From NCBI GenBank assembly GCA_013076295.1, contig RQOL01000772.1, positions 1,302,001 to 1,366,000 of the forward strand: a stretch of DNA of 64,000 bases, in the 5' to 3' direction. How positions within the stretch are numbered: position 1 is the stretch's first letter; every line of letters starts with the position of its first letter. Positions 13,057 to 25,700 of this stretch are shown in pieces. A program made the position numbers and the translations under genes. The DNA comes from Sanderia malayensis (Eukaryota; Cnidaria; Scyphozoa; Semaeostomeae; Pelagiidae). The notes under the pieces are model-generated. The model saw only the letters and a program-made list of their open reading frames with translations. It did not search any database and was not told where the DNA came from.

Positions 13057-13701
13057 TCCTGAAAAACTAAAAATATAGATTAAAATTATTCGCATCATTG
13101 TATTTATATGTTGTATTTTACGAGCCCCATTATAAAAAAAGGGAATTTTTTTGCAAAAATCATAGCCATCTTTGTAGTCTATAATTCTGTATATCTAAGT
13201 TGTGTGTGTAACCTGAAATGTCGTAATAATCAATTATGTAACTGGGTTTTTTTCAATTTAACCTCATTATAACACAGTAACCTCCACATTGACTAATCTA
13301 ATAAACTAAACAAGTAGTGCCTTGAGTAGTTGCATGGTACAATTTACTCTTGGATAAACGAGCTATAACATTTCCTGTTTTCCTTTAAGTTTCATTTTGC
13401 CAGAAATCCACTGTAATGAAAATTGGAGACCTTGAAAAAATGTCAGAGAATTTTAAGAATGTCAGAGAATTTTGACCAACTTTTAAAAGATTAAATTTTC
13501 ATGATCAACATTGGACAATTCACATTAGATGATGGTGCCAACAAAATTGATTCAACGATGCATGATTCTACTACACAAAAACTCACAAGTAATTTATAGT
13601 TGCGTACAATTATATAATAAGTACAACAAAACATGGTATAAAATGTTCATAGCAGTTGCAATAGTCTTCCAATGACTGTGAATCTTACTAGCTTCTATGC
13701 C
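13057..13701. other. Convergent MED31/UBE2L3 3' interval
   Basis: This AT-rich interval between two convergent genes should hold both 3' UTRs. No coding sequence or clear repeat was seen. Confidence 0.5.
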
Positions 13702-15921
13702 TCAGTCCGAGGGACGTCTTTCGGCATGTTTCTTGGTATAATCCTCTGCATTCTTTTCAAACTTACTTCGGCTCTTTGTATATTCCTCAGCAAGATCGGC
13801 TCTCAATGGATGTTCTGGTTCGGGGTCATGGACCAGAGCAACAAGGGCTTGGATGACTAATCAAAAAGGACAAAAATAATCAAAAATTCCAACACAATCA
13901 AATTATGAAGTTATAGATCTTGCAGCAAGCTATTCCGAGTAATGGAAGAAGCTATCTCTACAATACTGCAGGTCCACATCTGCAGTATTGTAGCAAAAAA
14001 TAACCTGCTCTTTAACAAAAATATATATGAACATATGAATATGAATATATGATCTACAATAGGGAACAAAAGTCCTTGGGTTACTTGTAAAATTACAAAA
14101 AATTGATATTAATCTGCAAAATTCTCTCTTTGTGGGCTTTATTCAACCCCCAATCCCCCTAAAACAATGCTGTTATTTCAGGCAGACTCCCAAGATCAGC
14201 GTGCAAAGAGGATATGGGAATGTAGGGTACGTTTCCCAGGACATTTGTCCCCTATTCTAACAGGCAAGCAGAGAACCTGTACTCAAGAATAAGCCGATCT
14301 ACCCGTACTCAATAGATCAGCGTATTCACATGAAACCTTGACATAAATCTCAGAATTTCATTTTTCTATAAAAGCCTTTATAATAATATATCCTGCTTAT
14401 TTCAACAGCTATTGATTGAAACAAGGACAAAGAAACTGAATAAAAATTAACATGTACCTTGTTCAGTTTTGGTTGCAGGTTTCCAATTTTCAGGGCTAAT
14501 TATTGGCAGACATACTTGTCCCTTCTCGTCGATGTTGGGATGGTATATCTTTGTTTTAAAAGTCACCTGAAAAATTTATTCATATCTTTTGAATAGAGGC
14601 ATTGGCTGCATAATCCCAAAAGCTGTGTTAACCACATACATAATGAATTGAATTGAGCATTGTTCAGCACCAGTGTGGTGAATTAATGTGGCTTGCATTA
14701 CGTTGGATTAAGTAGTTGAAAGCCCAGCTCAAAATAGATAACATAACAAATATATTATTGTTGGTTTTCTCTTACCTTTGGAGGTTTAAAAGGATATTCA
14801 GCAGGAAAATTAATTTCTACTCTAAACGCACCCTTGTTGTAAGGGTGTTTATCCTACAAACAAAAACAAGGTATACAAATAAACAATTTTGGACAAATCA
14901 AAAAGAATGTGGTAAAGATTATAACCAGAAGTTTGAACATTTCAATCATTAAACATAACAAAAGGTCTCGAAAGTATTCTAAGAAAACAAAAGACCTTAA
15001 AGGTTTTCTAAGAAAAGTTCTTAGACAATTCTCAAGGTCTTTTTCTACAATTAAGAATATTCAAGCTTCTGGTTAAGACAAATGCTTAACTTAATATTTT
15101 CAAATAAAAGTATGATTAAAAATTGTGAATTTTCAAGTGCTTACTGGAACTATGAGCCCTTGCCATGACAAAATATTACTTTCATCAACTAGAATATTGC
15201 GAAAGACTTTTCCGTCAGATTTTCTGATGTCACCGAGTTCCTGTGAGAAGAAGAAATGTTGCTTGAAAACCAAAGTAACACAATTCAATGGAAAATAAAC
15301 TAACCTCCATTGACATAAAACAGTTTTGATTGACATTTGTAAATTATCAATTTCATCTAATCAGCGTAATATATAACAATGCAAAATCTGTTAGGCTACT
15401 CTTGAGTGAAAAATACACTGAGGAAAAGAAATTTAACTTTAACAAATTCTTATGTGCAACATCTGCGCGAATAATTAAATCGAATAATGGGCTAGGCCAA
15501 GCAAAGCGAATCTCATCTTACAAAGAAAAATGACACATAACAGGAAAGGAAGAGGGCTACTACTAATACTGCAGACTCGAATAAAATAACACCTTAACAG
15601 TTTAGATGCACATTTATATACTGCTTCAAAGAAATATAATCTTAAATTGTGTTCACCATATTGTTAAGGCTATTCAGATTACGTATTATTGATACTTCAC
15701 GAGACAAAGCAAGGCGAGTTCGATAAGATATGGCTCACACGTCGTGCAAGACTTTGGTTAAATTAAGGGCTAGTAAATCAGGAAAGGAGTACTAAAATTC
15801 ATCGTGGATGTGGCAAATACACATGAAAAATGTACCCCGTGTTTATTTATTAACTTAATCAGTGAGATATGAAGAAAATTGGAAATAAACTCACCTTGGT
15901 CAACCTCCGAGTAGCGGCCAT
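13702..15921 (-). CDS. UBE2L3: Ubiquitin-conjugating enzyme E2 L3
   Basis: Five exons: 15895-15921, 15145-15240, 14776-14853, 14458-14566, 13702-13856; phases agree and give 154 residues, identical in length to human UBE2L3 (UbcH7). This E2 transfers ubiquitin to HECT and RBR ligases. The UBC fold is complete: start MAATRRLTK, then [37 protein letters not shown] with the catalytic cysteine, NWKPATKT and [14 protein letters not shown]. The ATG lies in a sequence that is duplicated near 37.77 kb, so the promoter and first codons exist twice in the window. Confidence 0.95.
13958..13993. repeat. Perfect 14-bp hairpin in UBE2L3 intron
   Basis: CTACAATACTGCAG at 13958-13971 is exactly complementary to 13980-13993, with an 8-nt loop. 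No function is assigned. Confidence 0.7.
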
Positions 15922-16500
15922 GTTTGCGCTGGTGAAGCAAGGGCGATGCGATGGATTGGGGAGAGTTTCGCTATCATCTTCATAGATGTATGACGTAACA
16001 GGGATAGGAATTTACTTCCTCGTCTTACAGTGAGGGGTGAAAAATACTCCTTTTTGGGGAGAACAAAGAGTTTAATTTAATATCAAAATCTTGAGAGAAT
16101 TTTTGAACAATATAACATCAAAGAATAGAAAGCAAGAAAAAGAGGTACATGTTTTCAAAAGAAATCATTAACGTTTTACTCTATACTTGTTCAAAAACTT
16201 TTATTAATAAAAAATAGATCGAAAAATCAAAATAAACCGAATCAGAAATGATTAAATTTAAAAATTGTTTAATGGCCGTTGCAGGAATAATACCACAATA
16301 TTACAGCAACAAATATGTAATAAAAATCGAAATAAAAATAAAAATGTCAAGTATGAAAGCGTCCTCTTTTTGGTATCACATGATGTTGATCTTGTTATCG
16401 ACTTTCATAACTTAGTCTTGAAACTTATCAGCTCGTTATCCAATTATTCATCTTGGTTTTCACATGTGATATGTATATCCTTTATATTCATGTTATTAAA
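15911..16500. repeat. Junction duplication, copy A
   Basis: From GTAGCGGCCATGTTTGCGCT onward this stretch matches 37766-38395 at high similarity for about 170 bp and then more patchily. It holds UBE2L3 codons 1-4 and promoter. Its far end (about 16449-16497) resembles the 3' coding end of the acidic-tail gene at 38345, without the rest of that gene. See copy B. Confidence 0.75.
16449..16497 (-). pseudogene. Relic of the acidic-tail gene 3' end
   Basis: The plus-strand sequence with CACATGTGATATGTATATCC and TTTATATTCATGTTATTA parallels 38350-38392, which encodes the last residues of the acidic-tail protein. No frame continues upstream. It appears to be a leftover from the duplication that also carries the UBE2L3 promoter. 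Confidence 0.5.
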
Positions 16501-16764
16501 TGTTCTTAAGCATTAAATCATAAATGAAGCAATTCTAACATAACAAGGCGAAGGTTAATATTCAAAAACGCAACAACTCAAAATTCAAAATATTCAAAAA
16601 GAATGACGAAAGGCGGATACCCCATCCCCAAAACATTACGTACTTGTTTAGCGTCCCTACAGTAAATCAATTTTGTAACAGTAAACTTTTAATGGGACTA
16701 CATTAGAGCTGATTGTGACTTGGTGCTTCAGTAAGTTTAAAGTCTGGATATGGCTTAGAAGTTT

Positions 16765-19700
16765 CTAATTCACGATGTGCTCAACTTCCCGCACAATACC
16801 TTCTGCAATTTTCAAAGCTTTCAGAGCTTTATCTTCATTGTACTTATCGTGTGGAATCTCGGGAGGACACCATCGATCCGGATAACGCATGTGACTGGAA
16901 CTTGACAAAAGAGATTCCAACTGGCGAGTGAGACCTACGAGGAGTTGATTCCCGGTTCTCAAGGCAATCGCATAAAGAAAATGATGATCAATTCTACCAA
17001 AATCTTTCATAAACACCGCTGCTTTTAGACTTTTCTCTGCTGCCTGTAGAAAAAATAGAGAAGCATTTTTAGGGTGCGTTGCTTTTTGTGTATAATGTGG
17101 GGGTTTTTAACTGTATTCAGTCCTTGGAACAAAACAGCTAGAAAAGAAATGAGAACTTTTCTTTCAAGAGTCAATCCCATGTGACACTATACACCTTCTT
17201 TATGATTTGCATGCCTAAGCTTTACTCTTAAAACTGCTACAAGAAAAGTGGGTAGTGATAAGGAGTGGGTGATACAGCTACAAGAAGTGATAAAATGAAT
17301 AACTCACTTGGTGGCACTTGAAGCATACCCATTCATAGCCACGGCCTTGTAAGTCGCTTTTGGCAGCATCTAGATCACATCTGGCCTGTCGGAACCATCT
17401 TTTTGCTTCTCGCGGTTGCGGGTTCTTCGTGTTATGGAAATGAAAATAACTGTAGCTCTGGTAAGATCTTCTCTCGCGGAAAAATGCGCTGCCTCTTTGA
17501 AAGTATCGCGTATATGAAGTTTCGAAAGTCCAGAAGCTGTCATGGTTAGATTGAAAACAATGGCCGCGCAGTCGTTCAGCCTGTAACTGAACAAAGTTAA
17601 ACACTTCGGTGCAAAACTCCTCCCTTCCTTTGTTTTTGTCAGGATGCCATTGCAGCCAGAGTCGCTTGATAATCTTCTTAGCATATGCTTCGCCTTGCTC
17701 AAATGCCTCTTCCAGTTCCCTCTTAGCGTTTTCTTTTACCTCCTCCAACCTCTCAGGTATCTCCTCGTCGTCTTCTAAACTCTGGGGCCGATGAAAGCCA
17801 TAAAGCTCGCTTTTGTGGACCACTTTTGGCTCTGCAAGTCCAATATCTATCTTGTAGAAGTCTATCTGCTCTCCTTCTCTGATGCACTCACAAATCTTGG
17901 CATATATGTAAACCGGGTCCTCGTCACTGTCATCTAGACCAGGATCCTCAGCCTCGTATGTAACACAATCACCGACTTCATATTGCTCAATATCGCTTAT
18001 CAGCAAGTGATGTAAGTGTTTTGGAACAGGTTCACCAAGACGAAAGTATGATGGTGCCACTGGATCCTGTTGGTCTTCTTCATCTCTCCAAATTCCCTCC
18101 GAATCAAAATATTCATGCATCGTTGTTGGATCTATTAACAGCAGGGTTTGTAAAAGCGGCGATAATTCTGGTCTTTTGAAATGTTCACCAAAAAAAGAAA
18201 TAATTGCCTTAGTCACAGATCCAACAGCTTTAATTTCTTCTTGAAGAGATGCCTTTATATAGATGTTTAGGAATGTTTGCTCATCTTTTACAAAAACCTC
18301 TTTATTCATTTCACTGTCTTCAATTTTGACTTCGTCATCGGAATGAAACAGTGCCGTCTGCACCTTGTCCTTTGTTATCACACGTATTCGCAACAATTGC
18401 TCTTTGACTTCATCAAGACTTCTTTTCTCTGCCTTCCCGTCATCGCTCTTTTGATGCTTCATCAAACGAAGTACGCATTGAACAAACTCACGACACTTCA
18501 ATTTGCTTTCCAGCTCTTTTGTAAAGTCGTAGTTAGGTAAAGTCTCAGCATCTAACATTACCTCTGTGATAAATTCGCTGAGGATTTTAGGTCTTAGATT
18601 TGAAGGAAGAGAGTCAACAAATTGATACACATCATGTTGAGATACTTTCCCTTCTTCTGTGAATTTCAGATGTAATCTTGGCTTGTTGAACTTGGTCAGC
18701 CTTCCTTCTAAATGAATATCGTCATAATAAACCAATTCCTGTGACTTGTAGAGACGTATCTCATCTCCCAATGCACCTGGCAACGGGAGGATAGTGATGT
18801 CGGAAGGAAACTGATTCGCATTACGTTCCGTTATGATTGCATGAATAGCCTTCATTGCTATCGGAAGTTCATTTGGATTCAGTGGCTCTTCCTTTGTAGC
18901 GGCATACAGGTCAGTGAAAACATTTATTAGTTGTTGCAATGTCGGTGTATCAGACATCCCAATCTTCTGGAAAAACTCTGAAAACTGTCCAAAAGCACGT
19001 GGCATTGAAAACATATAGGGAGACATTTCGAACCCCTCTCTTTGGGTAAATTTCCTTGCAACAGAAATCAAACGTTTGTCGACCAAAATGACAGGAATAC
19101 TTTTCAGCAAAGATATTGTGTCCGTATCTTTGCAATTTATCAAATGCCGGTAGGCGGCTTGAAAAACATTTCTGAATGATCTGCTTAAATCCTCAGGATA
19201 TCTCTTTACTCCTTTTGCAATTTTTTTCAACAAATTACTTTTTGAGACGTTTGCGAGGTTTCTGGCGACACTGTAACTAGGTATCTCGCACTTGATCTTT
19301 AGTTTCTCGTAAGGCAAGCCTTTACTTGCGTACGACGGAAGAATATTCTCCACTGTCCAGGCTAGAAGAACCTCATCACACTTGCACTTAACAGATTCCT
19401 GGAAGCAAAGCAACTCTTCATCATCTTCCACTGGATATATCTCAGCAAGGTTGTCGTCGAGTTCGTCAGCAAATAGAAATGGTATAGCTGATAATCGATC
19501 CAGAAAGCTATCATCTTCTCTTAGCTCATCTGACTTCCTAAGGTGATGCACTAGGGCTTTGGACTTTTCCTTTGCTTTTTGCTTGTCTTCTTCGAGTGAA
19601 ACACTCTTCGCAAATTTACAGTAAAGATCTGCGGACACATTAGAAATTAGACCAATATATCTTAGAAACTGTAGCCAACCATGATCTGTCGTGCTGTACT

Positions 19701-22700
19701 GTTCAGGAAGGAAATTCGTCCTCTTGGAAAGCATCGTCGCAAACAGGTCGATTTCTGGATCATAGAAATCCCTTACAAATGAACGTTGACCATCAACATT
19801 TTCGATGATTCTTGTTTTCCGAAGCGCAGCCAATAAAGCCTGGTCCAATTTTTCCTCGACCATGTATTTGTCTTTCAGAAACTTAAGGTGAGCATTGCTG
19901 GCATCTGATGGAAGATCTTCAAAGTATTTGAGAATGAATTGACAGTAAACGGTGGAAATACTGTTTGTTCCCAGACCAATCCATTCATAAAGCCTTTCTA
20001 AGTCAAGTTTCTTCAGTAAAACCACAACATTGTGCTTGTCTTCCAGAAAATCGATTCCTTCACTAGGGATATTTTCCTGGGTCAAATAAACGTCATTGGC
20101 AGAAGATATTGACTTCAGTTTTCCTGATAAAGCCTTCCAGATGGGCAGTTTCTTTAATGATTCTCGTCTTGATTTATCGTTGTATTTTACATCCCATTGA
20201 ATACGATCAAGCAGTTCCTTAGCGGTTTTCTCTGACAAACGAGAGAAACAAGATCCACACTTTTCATGCTCATGAATCAAAGCATCGATAAATGCATTTA
20301 GATTGTCCTTTTTTGAGGCCAATTGCTTCAAAAAGTCAAAATTTGGCTTAATGTGTGAAAAATATCCTTCAGAGATATCGGTAAACTTCGAAGAAGGAAC
20401 TGGCAGACCAACCTCGTTGACCAGAGTTTTGACCACAGCATCACCAAAAGGATTAACAGCCCTACAAGCCATGTCTATCTTTAGAAGAAAGTACCTCATC
20501 GGAGATCCTTTATTATCCCCATAACGCCTTTCTACAGGAAAGAAGCACCAGTTTGAAATTGGTTTCAAAAATGCTTCTTGGGTAACTCCCATTTCTGTTC
20601 GGGAACGATATTTCTCATTCGGGCCCTTGGTTCTCTTCTCCTCTTCGTTAATTCGTTGATCCTTCCACTCTTTAAATCGCATTCTTAAAAACGTCCATGC
20701 CTTCTCAAGCCATGCTTCAGCAGGCAGCTCTTCCAAAACAATAGGATTTGTAATGTCTATCTCTTCACTTTCCTTGAAACGGAAGCTCAATTCTTCATCC
20801 ATAATCTCAGCAAAATCACGAAGTGTGAACTTGCGCAATGGACCAGACCCTTCGTCCTTGTATTTCCAGAAGGGTGCCCATAACTCTTGGTGTAAAGTTA
20901 AATTCTTCTTCAGTGGAAACAGTCCAGAGAGGCTATCATAATATACATGTTGTTCATCATTAAATACCCTCAGGTGCTCGTCTTCTGTGACTAAAAGAGG
21001 TAGACCACCAAGTTGAAATTCATCATCTTTCATGCAGAATTGAATCAACGCATCTACAGTTGATATTTTCTTGAAGACTGACTTGTTCAGGCAAAGAGAT
21101 GGTCTGCCTTTCAGTATCTTTGATGAGTTGATTCTCAAAAAATCGGCGACAATTTTTGGAGTCAGGTTTTGTAAAGGAACTCCTGAATCGCAAAAACTTT
21201 GGACAATATCTGCAGGAACGTTGTAGATGTTCATACCAATATTAGTGAGCGCTAAACAAATCTTTGGAGACTTTGTTTGCATTGAAATTGTTTGGCTGGA
21301 AAAATTAGGTGGCAAGTAAAACGGTTGTGCCTCTGAGTTTGGCGGACAAAATTCAACCTGAATATTGTTTGAGGCAAATCTAAGTACAGGCATGACTTTC
21401 ACTGATTCCTCTGTTAGCTTCTTGTAAAACATCTTTATTAAATCAGCATCATACTCGTGCACTCTTTGGTTGCTTAACAACTTTGGGAAAGATTTGAAAT
21501 AACTATAAATTTCCTTGGGTTGGTTTCCCTCCTTGCCAAATACCTCATCGAAGAGTTTTTTAAAATCCTCTTTCGTGCCAGTCGGTATGCGTATTTCGGT
21601 GACAAGGGTTTTCAAAAGCTCGATATAACAAGGGATAATGCACTTTTCTATTATATAATAGTTCCAATCCTTTTGGAAACAACTGTCTTCCTTGGTATAC
21701 CAAAGTCGTCGTCTTGATTCATAGTCGAGGATGAATTTGCCATTTATGTGTATCGGCAGGCTGCTTGAGACAGCTAGTGGCAACAAACAGTAAACTTTCC
21801 CTTCAACCTGGTTTCCATCCCTTTTGTATGCAATCCCACCTACAGGAATCAATGGAAGTTCTCCTGTTTCATATTGACGGCTTACGGAACCCGGCAAGTC
21901 TCCAGTATTAACCGGTGCACATTTTTGAATGATTCGCCAGTTTTGTACGTCTTTGCCTTTTGAATTAAGCTGGAGCTTGTACTGGAAACAACCAAAGTGC
22001 TCCTTAGACTCTGAACCGTCTTTAATGGTCTTGCTGAGTAAATTGCAATCTTTATTTAACAACGATGAAGTCCTTTTCGCCTTCTTTGACATGCTTGCTT
22101 CAACGGTGAAAATGCATTCCTGATTGCCACCTTCGTCAATAACATGCAACTGTACTGAAGTCACATTCCTGAGAAAGATAATAGCTTCAGGCCCTCCAAG
22201 TTTAAAACTGTCAAACAATTTAATTATGTCTTGTACTTTTGTGACTTTTTCTTTAATTTTCGACTTCTCTGCATCTGTGCGGAGAGGCAGGCGAAAAATT
22301 GCAGAGTCTTGGTTGGTAAAAACGTTGGGCAAAAACGTGTTGTAGATATCAGGGAATGTTTTCTTCAAGTAATTTCGACTGTCTTCGAACATCCTTCCAG
22401 GCTCATCTAAAGAACATTCCGCTAAATATCGTCCGTGCGGGTCAAATACACACATCAGATCATCACCATCAGCTCTTGTTAGCAAACAAGGGACATCTGT
22501 TACATGATAAACAACATTGAAGCCAATGCCAAATTGGCCTGTTTTCATGGAGTCATACGATTTGCTGCCCTCGCCAAGACTCTGTATGCCTTCAATGTCA
22601 CTTTGCGTAAATGGTGCGTCATTGAATACCAAGAGAGCGGGCCCTTGTAGTGGCTCCCACGAATCACCAAAAACTCTTTCACAAGGATGCGTCCTTTTAT

Positions 22701-25700
22701 CTAACACAAACTTCACTTGACTTGCGCCTGCATCGTCAGCATTCTGCAACAGCTCATAAAGAATTTGGATTTCAGATGGATAAGCTTCTAATATTCTTTT
22801 TAACCTGACCGTGAGCTTTTCGTGTTGCCCGAAAGGGAGTCCTCTTGATTGAGACGCTATCGAATGTGATATGGCAGTTTTTGCTCCTAGGTCAAGAGCA
22901 AGATGTGGAGGTATAGATTCATGTAGGTAATTCTTCCCAAGAACTTTCTGCATCCAAACTTTTTCCTTCACAACTACTTCGCTCTTTGGTCGCAACACTC
23001 TATCCTGGTCTGGTAAAACGACCCTGCATTCTTCAGCCTTTGTCTCTTGATCCTCATTGATAGATTCAAGCAGAGCTCTGACTAGTCTGAGCTGTGTGTC
23101 AGTAAGTGGCTGACCTCCGGCATCTTTCTCAAGATTTATCAGAGCATCTTTGTAATCTTTTGCACCGAAGTCCTCTTTTACACCTAGTACTGTCAGGACA
23201 TCACGATGCAGTATCGCAAAATTCTTGTGTGGCTTGTACAAGTATGGCTTTGCATCGTAACCAAGGTTAAATGCTACTTGGGTTGACTTCATCAATATGT
23301 TTTCATTTGTTAGAATAACAGATTTACCAGCAAAGCCCTTTGCTACCTCCTCTTTCAACTTCGAGTCGGCTGCGATTTGGAGGTGAAGATGGTAATAAAT
23401 GCTTCTAAAAACTATCTGCAACAATTGGCGCAATTCGCTTTGATGATCTTCGGTGGAAGAATGCTGATTGGCGCATCTTGTAATTGATTCAGAAATCACT
23501 TCAGTTTGTATCATGACGTCAGGGATTGTTGCAGTATGTCTCAGGCCAAGTAGCTTTTCAATGTCACTATTCATATGCCCAATCGATGCTTCCTCGATAA
23601 CCAGTTTGTGGCAACCAACTACATTCTCTAATCTGCTTTGGTACATGTTGTTTCCACACGCAAATTGGCTAACAGACTTCTCACCTTCCCATTCCAAACA
23701 ACTCCAGCCTCGAGGCTTTGGTTTCACAGGTAGAAACTCTATATCTTTCCAAGACGTTCTGGGAGCTGGATTTTGAATATTTTCATTTTCAAGTTTCCTC
23801 CTAACCAGATGCAGAATCTTCTTTGTGCGCTTCAATGCCACCTGAGGCTTGCGTACAGCGAGATTTTTGACCGTCTTTGCACGAGCTTCAAGCAGGTCCC
23901 ACTTTATGCAGTTTGATATCATGCCCAACTCTGATAACATTTGAAGACAGTTGCCGAACTTATCAGCAGGGAAAACTTCATCATCCACTTCAAAAAGATC
24001 GGCAGCTTTGCTCTCAGGCCCTACCAGATCTGACGGCTTTTTCAGCAGATGGTGAGGTTTTGTTGGAATGCAATCATTAGTTGATATTGACTCGGCAATA
24101 GCGGAATCTTGGTTAAACTCGCGTAAAGCATACAGCATAATTGAATCTCTTACTGCAACTTTCAAAAGACCATCCTTTATGTTTGGCATGAAGACCTCAG
24201 TAAAAAATTCAGGAAACGTGAGGGAAATCGCTGTCAGTTCCTCTTGATACCCAGCATCTGTGATGGTTGAAACAAGTTCTGGCGGCATATGGACAATGGT
24301 TTGATCTTGGCAAAACAGTGCAAAAACGTCTTCGATAATGTTTCGCACCTGTAAGTCTTCAACTCCTTCCTCGATGATCTTGATCTCAGACCAATTCAAC
24401 CATCCTCGCTTGTTGCACGGATCTGGGAAAATTGTCACTCTATTCATTATGACTTGGCGATAGAAATTGACAATCAGCTCTCGGTTGTAACTACATGAAT
24501 TAACGGCACTCATCTTAGGCCAAATGCTGTACCAGTCTTTCTCGTTCTCTGCTTGGATAATTGAGGTTAAATCCGTTAATACCCCAACATAAGCAGAAGG
24601 CACTGGTCCTTTCATCAGCCTGCCGTTCCAGATGGTTTCTAGAGTGTCAAGCCTCTTATCATCTTGGCTTTTCTCTTGCATTGACTTTCTATCCTTTGTA
24701 AGTGCGAAAGTGCTATTCACGTGAACACCCAGTCCGTTTGGTATTGGAAGCGGTAGAAACGAGAAAAAGAATCCTTCCCGCCTTCCCTGCAGAATCCACT
24801 CCTTGTCTTCTTGGCCGTTAGAAATGTGGACTGCAACTGATGCCACGGGATTTAGTTGCGAGTTGTGCATGGCCATATCCATGCATTCTTTACCACCGAT
24901 GAATGAATGTACAGCCCAGGTTTCTTTCCCCGCATTTATCGCCATCTTGAACTCTTCTCTTCCCTTCGGCTCAACATTTGCAACTATGTCTATGACATGA
25001 TGAATGCTGCATTCTAATTTCTGCTGATTATTTTTCCTTTGGGATCTGCAATCAACGATCTGGGATGATTTGCGCATTATGTCAAACGATCGGCAAATAC
25101 TTGATCTTAAAAATTTGCTTCTTGGGTCAAAATTAAAGGTGCTCTTTGAAACTTGCAGCAACGGCTGAATCAAGGTTGTGCTTTTGGCTTCCTTTTCAAG
25201 ATGAAAGAACTCGATTTTCGAGACATTCTGCGTAAACATCAAAATTCTGTTTGCTTCAGAAGAGAATTTTCTCAGAAGTTCTTTCATTTCTTTGTTGCTG
25301 TAAAACAGATTCTTGATCTCACTAAGCTGAGCTTGTCTCTTTGTTCGCAACGGGAACCTGAACAGGGTCCCTTCAAACATCTTGAAACCATCTTTTAGAC
25401 TTGCGTCCATGCCAAATATTCCATCATAAATACGAAGCTGATCTCTGCATTGCTTCAAGTGATCTCTCTCTGGGCCAAGACGTATCTTCACACCAGGCTT
25501 CGATTTATTTGTAATCGCATCAGCCAGATTTGTTGTATGTGGATCGAATATAACCAATTGGTTGTCACTAACAAAACTTGGCACATCCGTGATATTGTAA
25601 ACAGCATTAAATCCAAGACCAAACTTTCCGATTTTGTCTCTTTTTTCTTCCTTCGTTGCACCGCTTATCTTGACGATGTTTTCAAAGTCCTCTTTGCTGA

